Shown in pieces: positions 38,015 through 45,261 of a stretch of DNA of 49,873 bases. The notes beneath the pieces were generated by a model. That model worked only from the letters and a program-made list of their open reading frames with translations. It ran no database searches and was not told the DNA's origin. A program made the translations under genes and the position numbers. Every line of letters begins with the position of its first letter. The stretch's first letter is position 1. Origin of the DNA: Fibrobacterota bacterium (GTDB lineage: Bacteria; Fibrobacterota; Fibrobacteria; UBA11236); the NCBI GenBank assembly GCA_947466585.1, contig CANIEU010000016.1:1-49873 (forward strand), written 5' to 3'.

Positions 38015-38041
38015 GGATCCGTCGCCCGCGGCGGCGGATCC
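38015..38041 (+). terminator. Strong hairpin between dnaK and dnaJ
   Basis: GGATCCG-T-CGCC-CGC-GGCG-G-CGGATCC: about 12 bp including one T-G pair, 3-nt loop, followed by only TTTCG. It could partially terminate or protect the dnaK message so that less dnaJ is made. Confidence 0.5.
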
Positions 38042-38072
38042 TTTCGTTGAATGAAAGGCACAAGACACTACG

Positions 38073-39215
38073 ATGGCCGCGAAGAGAGACTACTACGAGA
38101 TTTTAGGCGTTACCAAAGACGCCGATGCGGCCGCCATTAAATCGGCTTATAAGAAACAGGCCATCAAGTTCCACCCGGACAAAAATCCGGGCGACAAAGG
38201 CGCCGAAGAAAAGTTCAAGGAAGCCGCCGAAGCATACGGCGTTCTTTCCGATCAAACCAAGAAAGCGCAGTACGACCGTTTCGGTCACGCCGGCATGAAC
38301 GGTGGCGGTGGTTTTGGTGGCAGCGGCGGTGGCGGAGCCCAAGGCTTCAGCAACTTCGAAGACATCTTCTCCTCGTTCGGCGACATCTTCGGCGGCGGTG
38401 GGGGCGGAGGCCGGCAGCAACGCCGTTCCGGACCGCCGCGCGGCTCTGACCTGCAGATCCAGCTCACGCTGACGCTCAAGGAGATCGCCACTGGCGTCAC
38501 CAAGAAAATCCAGCTCAAGCGCCACGGCAAATGCAAAACCTGCGACGGCGCGGGCGGAACCGGCAAACAGACCTGCGCCACCTGCGCGGGCCAAGGCCAG
38601 GTGCGCCGCGTGCAGAACTCGTTCTTCGGCCAGGTCGTCAACGTGACCACCTGCCCCGATTGCAACGGCCAGGGCCAGCAGATCAAGACGCCGTGCAAAG
38701 ACTGTCATGGTCAGGGTCGAGTACAGGAAGAGGTCATGATTCCCATCGAGATTCCTGCGGGGGTCGAAGAGGGACAGTACCTGACCATGCGCGGCGAAGG
38801 CCATCGCGGCCCCAATGGCGGCGGTGCGGGCGATCTCATCGTCGTGTTGCACGAAGCCAAGGACGCGCATTTCGAAAGGCACGGGCTCGACCTCCACTCG
38901 GAAGCGGTCATTCCGTTCACCACGGCCGCTCTGGGCGGAACCATCCGGGTTCCCACCCTCGACGGCGAAGTGGAACTCAAGATTCCCGCGGGCACGCCGA
39001 GCGAAAAGCTCATGCGTCTGCGCGGCAAAGGTTTGCCCGAACTGCACGGCGGGGTCGAGGGTCATCTCTACGTCAAGGTGCGGGTGCACGTGCCCGAGAA
39101 GCTCGGCAAGCGCGAAGAGGAGTTGTTGAAGGAACTGCAGGCCCTTACAGATGAGGCCGCGAAAAAGGGATCCGACAAAGGCACCGGAAAGTCGAAGATG
39201 TTCTTTTGTCTTTGA
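38073..39215 (+). CDS. dnaJ: Chaperone DnaJ (Hsp40, type A)
   Basis: 380 aa. J domain with H34-P35-D36 ([10 protein letters not shown]), then a Gly/Phe-rich linker (~70-115). Four zinc-binding CxxCxGxG repeats follow: [24 protein letters not shown] and CKDCHGQG. The substrate-binding C-terminal domains include [17 protein letters not shown]. DnaJ stimulates DnaK ATPase. The tail GKSKMFFCL is unusual in ending with a Cys-Leu. ATG 38073 follows the 38015 hairpin. The activator gene starts 18 bp after its stop. Confidence 0.97.
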   Translation: MAAKRDYYEILGVTKDADAAAIKSAYKKQAIKFHPDKNPGDKGAEEKFKEAAEAYGVLSDQTKKAQYDRFGHAGMNGGGGFGGSGGGGAQGFSNFEDIFSSFGDIFGGGGGGGRQQRRSGPPRGSDLQIQLTLTLKEIATGVTKKIQLKRHGKCKTCDGAGGTGKQTCATCAGQGQVRRVQNSFFGQVVNVTTCPDCNGQGQQIKTPCKDCHGQGRVQEEVMIPIEIPAGVEEGQYLTMRGEGHRGPNGGGAGDLIVVLHEAKDAHFERHGLDLHSEAVIPFTTAALGGTIRVPTLDGEVELKIPAGTPSEKLMRLRGKGLPELHGGVEGHLYVKVRVHVPEKLGKREEELLKELQALTDEAAKKGSDKGTGKSKMFFCL

Positions 39216-39232
39216 ATAGGGCGGGAGGTAAA

Positions 39233-40648
39233 ATGGAAGAGTTATCTGCAAAGGTCCTCATCCTCGACAGCGATGCGGAGTTGAAGAAAGAAGTCTTCGC
39301 CGCTTGGTCGCTGCCCGATACGCGTTTGCTCGAAAGTTCTGGCGGGCAGGGCGCCATTCGTTTGCTCAGCGAAGGCGACATCGCCGTGCTGTTCCTTTCC
39401 ACCGAACTGCTGACCATCGATAACCTCGACACGGCCGCTCTCGCCCGCGAACGCAACCCGGGCATCGAGATCTTCATCCTCACCTCCTTGCGCGACACCG
39501 CCAAGGCCGAGGAGGCCGTCAAACGCGGTGCGCACTCCTTCCTCAACAAACCGGTCAACGTGGCGCTGCTCGAGTCGCTCGCCAAAAAGGCCCTCTCGCG
39601 CTCCGTCAGCCGCCGCAACGTGCGCGAACTGCAGGAACACGTGCTCGAAGATCTGCTCGGCTCCTCGCCGGGCATGAAGAAAATCCTCAAGACCCTCATC
39701 AAGGTCGCGCCCACCAACAGCACCCTGCTCATCTCGGGCGAAAGCGGCACCGGCAAGGAGTTCGTCTCCAACGTCATCCATCGCCTCTCTTCGCGGTCCG
39801 ACGAAAGCTTCGTCGCCGTAAACTGCGGCGCCATTCCGGAGAGCCTGGTCGAGTCCGAGCTCTTCGGCTCGAAGAAGGGTTCCTACACGGGTTCTGTGGG
39901 CGACCGCAAGGGTCTCATCGAAATGGCCGACAAGGGCACGCTCTTCCTCGACGAAATCGGCGAACTCAGCCTGCAAACCCAAGTCAAGCTGCTGCGCTTT
40001 CTACAGGAGCGGGAAATCCGCCGCGTGGGCGACACCGAGAACCGCTACGTCGACACCCGCGTCATCGCGGCGACCAACCGCGATTTGCACCAGGCCATCG
40101 CCGCGGGCACGTTCCGCGAAGACCTGTACTACCGCCTCAGCGTCTTCCACCTCACGCTGCCGCCGTTGCGAGATCGCCGCAACTCGATCCCCAGCCTCGT
40201 ACGCAGCTTCGTCAAGAAGTACGCTGCTCGCGAAAAAAAAGACATCCTCGGCATGGCCAAAAACGCCGAGGCCGTACTCATGAACTACGACTATCCCGGC
40301 AACATCCGCCAGCTCGAGAACATCATCGAGCACGCGGTCACGTTGTGCGAGGCCGATCACATTTTGCTCGAAGATCTGCCCGAATACCTTACCGGCGTCG
40401 GCGAAGGGCCTGCATCCCCTATTCAATTCGCCTTGCCGTCCCATGCCATTCATTCAAAAGCGGAGGACCCCATGCAGACACCCGATACCTTGCTGACACT
40501 CGCGCAACTCGAGCGGGATTACATCCTGCGCGCGTTGGACATCTGCCAGCGCAACCATACCGAAGCGGCCCGTCGACTGGGCATCTCGCGTTCCACCTTG
40601 TGGCGCAAGCTCAAGGAACACGGCATGGAGCTCGCCGGCGCGCACTAG
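39233..40648 (+). CDS. Sigma54-dependent transcriptional activator with atypical receiver domain
   Basis: 471 aa from ATG 39233 (GGGAGG five nt upstream). Layout REC (1-125), AAA+ (~135-375), Fis-type HTH (~420-465). In the REC domain the phosphoacceptor position carries Ser56 (VLFLSTELL) and the acidic pair reads D12-S13, while the Thr and Lys of the switch (FILTSLRD, FLNKPVN) remain; phosphorylation by a histidine kinase is therefore unlikely. AAA+ motifs: Walker A GESGTGKE (K175), GSYTGS at 216-221 in place of GAFTGA, GTLFLDEIGELS and FREDLYYRLSVF. HTH: HTEAARRLGISRSTLWRKLK. Last gene of the chaperone locus; a sigma54-type promoter lies 342 bp downstream. Confidence 0.93.
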   Translation: MEELSAKVLILDSDAELKKEVFAAWSLPDTRLLESSGGQGAIRLLSEGDIAVLFLSTELLTIDNLDTAALARERNPGIEIFILTSLRDTAKAEEAVKRGAHSFLNKPVNVALLESLAKKALSRSVSRRNVRELQEHVLEDLLGSSPGMKKILKTLIKVAPTNSTLLISGESGTGKEFVSNVIHRLSSRSDESFVAVNCGAIPESLVESELFGSKKGSYTGSVGDRKGLIEMADKGTLFLDEIGELSLQTQVKLLRFLQEREIRRVGDTENRYVDTRVIAATNRDLHQAIAAGTFREDLYYRLSVFHLTLPPLRDRRNSIPSLVRSFVKKYAAREKKDILGMAKNAEAVLMNYDYPGNIRQLENIIEHAVTLCEADHILLEDLPEYLTGVGEGPASPIQFALPSHAIHSKAEDPMQTPDTLLTLAQLERDYILRALDICQRNHTEAARRLGISRSTLWRKLKEHGMELAGAH

Positions 40649-40650
40649 GA

Positions 40651-40692
40651 GGATAGGTAGTCGGAAGTCGGTAGTCTGACGTCGGAAGAGAA
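40651..40692. repeat. 7-bp tandem repeat array B1 (TAGTCGG family)
   Basis: In-phase heptamers GGATAGG, TAGTCGG, AAGTCGG, TAGTCTG, ACGTCGG, AAGAGAA, directly after the activator gene stop. Complementary to array B2. Confidence 0.82.
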
Positions 40693-40788
40693 CGCAGAAA
40701 GTGATCGGGATTTTTACCCCGGCCTGCTTATTGCGGTACCAGCTGTATCTCTTGGACTGAGATGTGTTTAGTCCCTCTTTGCTTTGTG

Positions 40789-40865
40789 TTTCCTACCGAC
40801 TTCCGACGTCCGACTACCGACCCTTTCTCGTTCTCTACTGCCTACCGTCGACCTACTACCGTCTC
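40789..40865. repeat. 7-bp tandem repeat array B2 (CCGACTT family)
   Basis: Eleven heptamers in unbroken phase: TTTCCTA, CCGACTT, CCGACGT, CCGACTA, CCGACCC, TTTCTCG, TTCTCTA, CTGCCTA, CCGTCGA, CCTACTA, CCGTCTC. Reverse complement of B1, ~97 bp away; the pair could form a long stem. Confidence 0.85.
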
Positions 40866-40989
40866 GTCCATCGCTTCGACTTGGAACGGTTTCGACCGCA
40901 TAAATTTGCCGCTCCCCGATTTTATTTCATAGTTTCCAGTCAGGAGCTGTTTTCTGTTTCTTTTGGCCGTTGCAAAACAGCGGCCGACG

Positions 40990-41005
40990 TGGCACAGGAT
41001 TCGCT
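40990..41005 (+). promoter_or_regulatory. Sigma54-type -24/-12 promoter
   Basis: TGGCAC-A-GGAT-TCGC-T against consensus TGGCAC-R-N4-TTGC-W: exact GG-to-GC spacing with one mismatch. Predicted start ~41016, with the GGGGGG ribosome site and ATG 41043 following. The inverted repeat GGCCG...CGGCC at 40965-40985 abuts it. Confidence 0.65.
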
Positions 41006-41042
41006 TTGGTTTAGTGGAACACTTGTCGTCAAAGGGGGGGGT

Positions 41043-41225
41043 ATGATTCCGAACACTGACAACACCGGCTCCGCCAAGGTTGAGCACGTTCTGGCGGCGG
41101 ATAGCATTCCGTTGTTCTCGGGACGTCCTAAGCGTGAAAAGGTCATCGGTCGCGAAGACCTGATGGATCTCGATATTCTGCTGCACACCTGCGACACCGT
41201 GGATGCGTTTCTCGCCAAGTCTTGA
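41043..41225 (+). CDS. Small protein, 60 aa, behind a sigma54-type promoter
   Basis: Not recognised. 60 aa starting MIPNTDNTGSAK, with a G-rich ribosome site (AAAGGGGGGGG) just before ATG 41043 and a perfect terminator after the stop, so the unit promoter-RBS-gene-terminator is complete. No signal peptide or membrane segment. The second half is basic then acidic (SGRPKREKVIGRED, LMDLDILLHTCDTVDAFL), containing one Cys. It may be a small regulator or stress protein controlled by the upstream activator; that is inference from position. The reading frame is open upstream to 40764 but that part is repeat sequence. Confidence 0.7.
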   Translation: MIPNTDNTGSAKVEHVLAADSIPLFSGRPKREKVIGREDLMDLDILLHTCDTVDAFLAKS

Positions 41226-41242
41226 TCGAGTTTTCCAGTAAC

Positions 41243-41277
41243 AAAAAACCTCCCGGTGAACTCCGGGAGGTTTTTTT
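41243..41277. terminator. Bidirectional intrinsic terminator
   Basis: AAAAAA-CCTCCCGG-TGAACT-CCGGGAGG-TTTTTTT: perfect 8-bp stem with A/T tracts on both sides. Ends the 60-aa protein gene; could also end the convergent XRE gene. Confidence 0.93.
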
Positions 41278-41384
41278 GTGGAACGGCTTCGTTCGGTTTC
41301 GTACCGGAAAGACTCTCCTGCTCGGCTCCGCCGCGCCGAGCCATTCAGGGCCGTGAGCAGCGGAAGAACCGCTACAGTTCGATC

Positions 41385-41828
41385 TCAAAGCTCGATGCGA
41401 AAAGCCTTTGTTTGCAATGCCAACTCACGAACTTTTTTCCCGGATGTTTCGAGGATCACCGGGCTCTTGTCACGCGAGGTCTTCCGCACTTCGAGGCGGT
41501 CGAATTCATCGCGGGTAAACTTGAAGGTGCGGCTGCCCGGTTCGGGCTGCTTGGCGCGGGAACTGCGGGTTTCGGATGCCGGTTCTTTTTCGCGCACCAG
41601 CGCACCGGTTCCGGTTCCGTAGAGTTCTCCGATGCCGAGATTGAGCGCGTCCAGGATTTTAAGAAAGGTCGAAAGACGCACTTCGCGTTTGCCGCGGATG
41701 AGGCGATTCAGCACCGACTTGTCCACGCCGCTCTCATGGGCGAACAATTCGATGGTCTTATAACCCCGTATCCGGATGAGGGCGCCGACGCGTTCCCCCA
41801 CGCGTTTCCATTTTTCTGTCTCTGCCAT
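41385..41828 (-). CDS. XRE-family helix-turn-helix regulator
   Basis: 147 aa from ATG 41828; an upstream ATG at 41897 would add 23 residues of unlikely sequence and overlap an operator-like palindrome. Neither start has a good ribosome site. The N-terminal ~65 residues are a HTH_XRE domain: WKRVGERVGALIRIRG, FAHESGVDKSVLNRLIRGKR, LSTFLKILDALNLGIGELYG. The C-terminal half is basic and probably disordered, then TRDEFDRLEVRKTSRDKSP and a short end. Convergent with the sigma54-promoter small gene. Likely autoregulated through the palindromes at 41895 and 41930. Confidence 0.82.
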   Translation of the reverse strand: MAETEKWKRVGERVGALIRIRGYKTIELFAHESGVDKSVLNRLIRGKREVRLSTFLKILDALNLGIGELYGTGTGALVREKEPASETRSSRAKQPEPGSRTFKFTRDEFDRLEVRKTSRDKSPVILETSGKKVRELALQTKAFRIEL

Positions 41829-41894
41829 GGAGGAGAATTTAGGGATGCACAACCCCCTATGGATGTCAAAAGACAACAAAAATAATTGTTTGAT

Positions 41895-41939
41895 CATTCC
41901 GAATGACAGCTTAACAGAGTAGTCCGCTTATTCCGGAAT
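41895..41939. promoter_or_regulatory. Pair of ATTCCGAAT-type palindromes (putative operator)
   Basis: CATTCCGAATG (41895-41905) and ATTCCGGAAT (41930-41939), ~35 bp apart, upstream of the XRE gene. Similar half-sites suggest binding by one regulator, perhaps the XRE protein. Confidence 0.35.
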
Positions 41940-42235
41940 TCAGGCGAACAGATTATTCTGACAGATTGGCGGGATTCGTTCAGGGGGCGCTTGACTACCG
42001 CCCTCAATTCAGACTACGCTCGTAGAGGCAAAAAATATTTTTCATCTCAATTGTTTTACCCCCGTTTTTTAGCCACTTTCCGCGAAAAGTGCTTTTTGAC
42101 GCTTTTCGGGGAGGGTATCCGGGTGGCAGCATTTCCCGACTTTTTGATTCCGTGTGCCTTCGGTCTCGAATTCAGTCCAGAAACAAAAAGCGCTTCCCTT
42201 CACGAAATGTGGTTCGTGAAATGCGGTTCACAAAT
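41940..42235. other. AT-richer intergenic region with several inverted repeats
   Basis: About 300 bp without a convincing gene. CGAAAAG...CTTTTCG (42083-42108) and TTCACGAA-ATGTGG-TTCGTGAA (42199-42220) are perfect 7- and 8-bp stems. AAAAAGCGCTTCC at 42186 resembles the ahcY terminator arm. A noncoding RNA is possible; not supported further. Confidence 0.4.
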
Positions 42236-42270
42236 AAAAAGCGCTCCCCTTCTTTCGAAGAGAAGCGCTT
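42236..42270 (-). terminator. ahcY terminator
   Basis: On the minus strand AAGCGCTTCTC...GGGGAGCGCTT followed by TTTTATT; the inner CTTTCGAAAG can pair as well. Lies ~30 bp after the ahcY stop. Confidence 0.85.
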
Positions 42271-42296
42271 GTAAATGAAAGTCCGAACCGATGCGC

Positions 42297-43742
42297 TTAG
42301 TAGCGGTATTGTTCGGCCTTGTACGGGCCGCTCACCGCCACGCCGATGTAATCAGCTTGGTCCTTGGAGAGCACCGTGAGCTTCGCACCGATCTTGTCGA
42401 GATGCAAGCGGGCGACTTCTTCGTCCAAGTGCTTCGGCAATACGGTGACACCGATAGGACGGTTGTCCTTGGTGGCCCACAGTTCGATCTGCGCCAGCGT
42501 CTGATTGGTGAAGGAGTTCGACATCACGAAGCTCGGGTGGCCGGTAGCGCAACCGAGGTTCACCAAGCGGCCTTCGGCGAGCATGTAAATGCTGTTGCCG
42601 GTGGCGAAGGTGTATTTGTCCACCTGCGGCTTGATGTTCAGCTTCTTGATGCCGGCGAGCTTCTCCAGCTTGTCGACCTGGATCTCGTTGTCGAAGTGAC
42701 CGATGTTGCAGACGATGGCCTGGTCCTTCATCTTCGCCATGTGGTCGGCGGTGATGATGTCCTTGTTGCCGGTGGTCGTCACGTAGATGTCGCCCCAGCC
42801 GAGGGTATCCTCGACGGTGAGCACGCGGTAACCTTCCATGGCGGCTTGCAGCGCGCACACGGGGTCGATCTCGGTGACCACGACCTGCGCGCCCATGCCC
42901 TTGAGGGCGGCCGCACAACCCTTGCCCACATCGCCGTAGCCGCACACCACGCCGACCTTGCCGGCGATCATCACGTCGGTGGCACGCTTGATGCCGTCAA
43001 GCAGCGACTCTCGGCAGCCGTACAGGTTGTCGAACTTCGACTTGGTCACGCTGTCGTTCACGTTGATCGCGGGGAACAGCAGCTTGCCGGCCTTTGCCAT
43101 CTCATAGAGACGGTGCACGCCGGTGGTGGTCTCTTCGGAGACGCCCTTCAGTTCCTTGACGATCTCGTGGAAGATGCCGGGCTGTTCGACCTTCACCTTT
43201 TTGAGCAGATCTTTGATGACCTTGACTTCGTGGTTGTCGGACGGAGTGTCGATCCAGGTGTCGCCGTTCTCCATCTCGTAGCCCTTGTGGATCAGCAGCG
43301 TCACGTCGCCGCCGTCGTCCACGATCAGCTGGGGACCCAATGCTTTGCCGTCCTTGCCCGGGAAGATGATGGCCTTCCAGGTGCAATCCCAGTATTCTTC
43401 CAACGTCTCGCCCTTCCAGGCGAACACCGGAGTACCGCTCGCGGCGATGGCGGCGGCGGCATGGTCTTGCGTCGAGAAGATGTTGCACGAGGCCCAACGC
43501 ACGTCGGCGCCGAGAGCCTTGAGGGTCTCGATCAGCACACCCGTCTGAATGGTCATGTGCAGCGAGCCGGTGATGCGCACGCCCTTGAGCGGCTGCTTGG
43601 GGCCGTATTTCTCGCGGGTGGCCACGAGGCCTGGCATTTCATGTTCGGCGATGTCGAGTTCTTTGCGGCCGAAGTCAGCGAGTCTGATGTCGCGGACTTC
43701 GTAGTCTGTCGTCTTCGGAGCCGAGGCGGTTGCAGTGGTCAT
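42297..43742 (-). CDS. ahcY: Adenosylhomocysteinase (SAH hydrolase)
   Basis: 481 aa from ATG 43742 (AAGGA six nt upstream). It reversibly splits S-adenosylhomocysteine into adenosine and homocysteine, removing the product inhibitor of methylation. Landmarks: [39 protein letters not shown]-binding [30 protein letters not shown] and the C-terminal [20 protein letters not shown] through PYKAEQYRY. The length reflects the bacterial/plant form with the extra ~40-residue loop (near [11 protein letters not shown]). It lies directly after metK on the same strand, separated by repeat arrays B3/B4. Confidence 0.97.
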   Translation of the reverse strand: MTTATASAPKTTDYEVRDIRLADFGRKELDIAEHEMPGLVATREKYGPKQPLKGVRITGSLHMTIQTGVLIETLKALGADVRWASCNIFSTQDHAAAAIAASGTPVFAWKGETLEEYWDCTWKAIIFPGKDGKALGPQLIVDDGGDVTLLIHKGYEMENGDTWIDTPSDNHEVKVIKDLLKKVKVEQPGIFHEIVKELKGVSEETTTGVHRLYEMAKAGKLLFPAINVNDSVTKSKFDNLYGCRESLLDGIKRATDVMIAGKVGVVCGYGDVGKGCAAALKGMGAQVVVTEIDPVCALQAAMEGYRVLTVEDTLGWGDIYVTTTGNKDIITADHMAKMKDQAIVCNIGHFDNEIQVDKLEKLAGIKKLNIKPQVDKYTFATGNSIYMLAEGRLVNLGCATGHPSFVMSNSFTNQTLAQIELWATKDNRPIGVTVLPKHLDEEVARLHLDKIGAKLTVLSKDQADYIGVAVSGPYKAEQYRY

Positions 43743-43773
43743 TGTGAATCCTTCGTTGATTGTTCTTTGATTG

Positions 43774-43837
43774 TCGGTAGTTGGTAGTCGGTAGGGAAGA
43801 AGGGGGCGTTTTACTCCCGACTTCCGACTCTGTCTTT
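43774..43837. repeat. 7-bp tandem repeat arrays B3/B4 between metK and ahcY
   Basis: B3: TCGGTAG, TTGGTAG, TCGGTAG, GGAAGAA (43774-43801). B4, opposite orientation: CCGACTT, CCGACTC, TGTCTTT (43817-43837). They face each other and can form a hairpin; B4 reaches the metK stop codon. Confidence 0.8.
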
Positions 43838-45039
43838 TACACCAGTGCGGGCAGCACGACGCCGGCGGCGACGTGTTTCTCGCCCGCCGCGCGCAGGGCC
43901 GCGGCTTTGTCAGTCTTTTCCCAGGTAAAGGAGTCACCCGTGCGGCCGAAGTGGCCGTGCGTCGCGGTCGCCCTGTAGCGGGGCTTGAGCAGATCGAGCG
44001 TCTTCACGATGCCGGCGGGCGTGAGGTCGAAGTGTTCGTTCACGAGCGCCGAGAGCACTTCATCCGACACGCGGCCGGTGCCGAAGCTGTCGACGAACAC
44101 CGACACGGGCTTCGGGTAGCCAATGGCGTAGGCCACCTGCACTTCGATGCGGTCGGCGAGGCCTGAGGCCACGAGGTTCTTGGCCACGTAGCGCGCGGCG
44201 TAAGCGGCCGAGCGATCCACCTTCGTGGGATCTTTTCCAGAGAAAGCGCCGCCGCCGTGACGGCCCATGCCACCGTAGGTGTCCACGATGATTTTGCGGC
44301 CGGTGAGACCGCAGTCGCCCATCGGGCCACCGATCACGAAACGACCGGTCGGGTTGATGAGGTAGCGGGTCGCGTCGTCCAGCAGGTTCGCGGGGATCAC
44401 GGCCTTCACGCACTGAGCGATGATTTCTTTGGCGAGTACTTCGTGCGTCACTTCTTCGTCGTGCTGGGTCGAGATCACGACGGTGTCGACGCGCAGGGGC
44501 TTGTTGTTCTCGTCGTACTCGACGGTCACCTGCGACTTCGAGTCGGGGCGCAGCCACTTGAGCGTACCGTTCTCGCGCAGCTCGGCGAGCTTTTCCATCA
44601 GACGGTGCGAGAGGTGGATCGGCAGCGGCATCAGCACGTCGGTCTCGCGCACGGCAAAGCCGAACATCAAACCTTGGTCGCCAGCGCCCTGTTCCTTGTG
44701 GAGGCCTTCGCCTTCGGTCACGCCTTGCGCGATGTCGGGGCTCTGCTTGTCGAGCGCGACCATGACGCTACAGGTGTTGCAGTCGAAACCCTTGCGGGCA
44801 TCATCGTAACCGGTGCGGCGCACGGCTTCGCGCACCACGGCCTGAAAGTCGATGTTCGCCTTGGTGGTGATTTCACCGGCGATGACCACGAGGCCCGTGG
44901 TGATCAGGGTTTCGCACGCCACGCGCGATTTCGGGTCCTGCTCGAGCATGGCGTCGAGAATGGAGTCCGAGATCTGATCGGCCATTTTATCGGGGTGGCC
45001 CATCGAAACGGATTCGGATGTAAAGAGGTGTTTGGACAT
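43837..45039 (-). CDS. metK: S-adenosylmethionine synthetase
   Basis: 400 aa. It makes S-adenosylmethionine from ATP and methionine. Landmarks: [36 protein letters not shown], the [19 protein letters not shown] loop and [16 protein letters not shown]. Start ATG 45039 with AAAGGAG upstream. It shares an apparent operon with ahcY. A ~165-nt leader with a stable stem lies upstream. Confidence 0.98.
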   Translation of the reverse strand: MSKHLFTSESVSMGHPDKMADQISDSILDAMLEQDPKSRVACETLITTGLVVIAGEITTKANIDFQAVVREAVRRTGYDDARKGFDCNTCSVMVALDKQSPDIAQGVTEGEGLHKEQGAGDQGLMFGFAVRETDVLMPLPIHLSHRLMEKLAELRENGTLKWLRPDSKSQVTVEYDENNKPLRVDTVVISTQHDEEVTHEVLAKEIIAQCVKAVIPANLLDDATRYLINPTGRFVIGGPMGDCGLTGRKIIVDTYGGMGRHGGGAFSGKDPTKVDRSAAYAARYVAKNLVASGLADRIEVQVAYAIGYPKPVSVFVDSFGTGRVSDEVLSALVNEHFDLTPAGIVKTLDLLKPRYRATATHGHFGRTGDSFTWEKTDKAAALRAAGEKHVAAGVVLPALV

Positions 45040-45118
45040 GGTGAGGTCTCCTTTGGAAGAAGGAATCTACAAAAGATCGGAGCCACATCCATCGTCTTAT
45101 CGCGATGTATCGATATTT

Positions 45119-45180
45119 TATTTGGGCGGAGGGTAGGCCCCGGGGGGTTCGGGTCGAGCACCTACCCGAAAACGCGATTT
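45119..45180 (-). other. Structured leader upstream of metK
   Basis: On the minus strand GGGTAGG (45161-45167) pairs with CCTACCC (45131-45137) around a 23-nt loop, in a ~165-nt leader between the upstream terminator and metK. It does not match SAM-I, SAM-II or SAH riboswitch patterns that I know. The loop CGACCCG can pair with the CGGGT next to the stem. No anti-terminator is visible. Confidence 0.35.
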
Positions 45181-45206
45181 TTTGGGAATAATCGTCGATT
45201 TTATCC

Positions 45207-45232
45207 AAAAAAAAGGCTCCTGGTAAGAAGCC
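45207..45232 (-). terminator. Terminator of the outer-membrane-type protein gene
   Basis: GGCTTCT-TACC-AGGAGCC followed by TTTTTTTT on the minus strand; 7-bp stem with one T-G pair, ~30 bp after the stop. Confidence 0.88.
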
Positions 45233-45261
45233 CTCCGAATGGTTTGATCTCCGTTCGCGGC

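Larger units (their letters stand above)
40693..41042. other. Intergenic region between activator and 60-aa protein
   Basis: 350 bp without a supported gene. It contains array B2, a GGCCG...CGGCC inverted repeat at 40965-40985 and the sigma54-type promoter at 40990. Confidence 0.6.

Noticed and set aside
41991-42278. 95-codon plus-strand frame upstream of ahcY
   Set aside because: No ribosome site, crosses several hairpins and the ahcY terminator, no similarity.
45040-45206. SAM-I, SAM-II or SAH riboswitch before metK
   Set aside because: The conserved cores of these classes are not found; only a generic stem is visible, so it is listed as unclassified structure.
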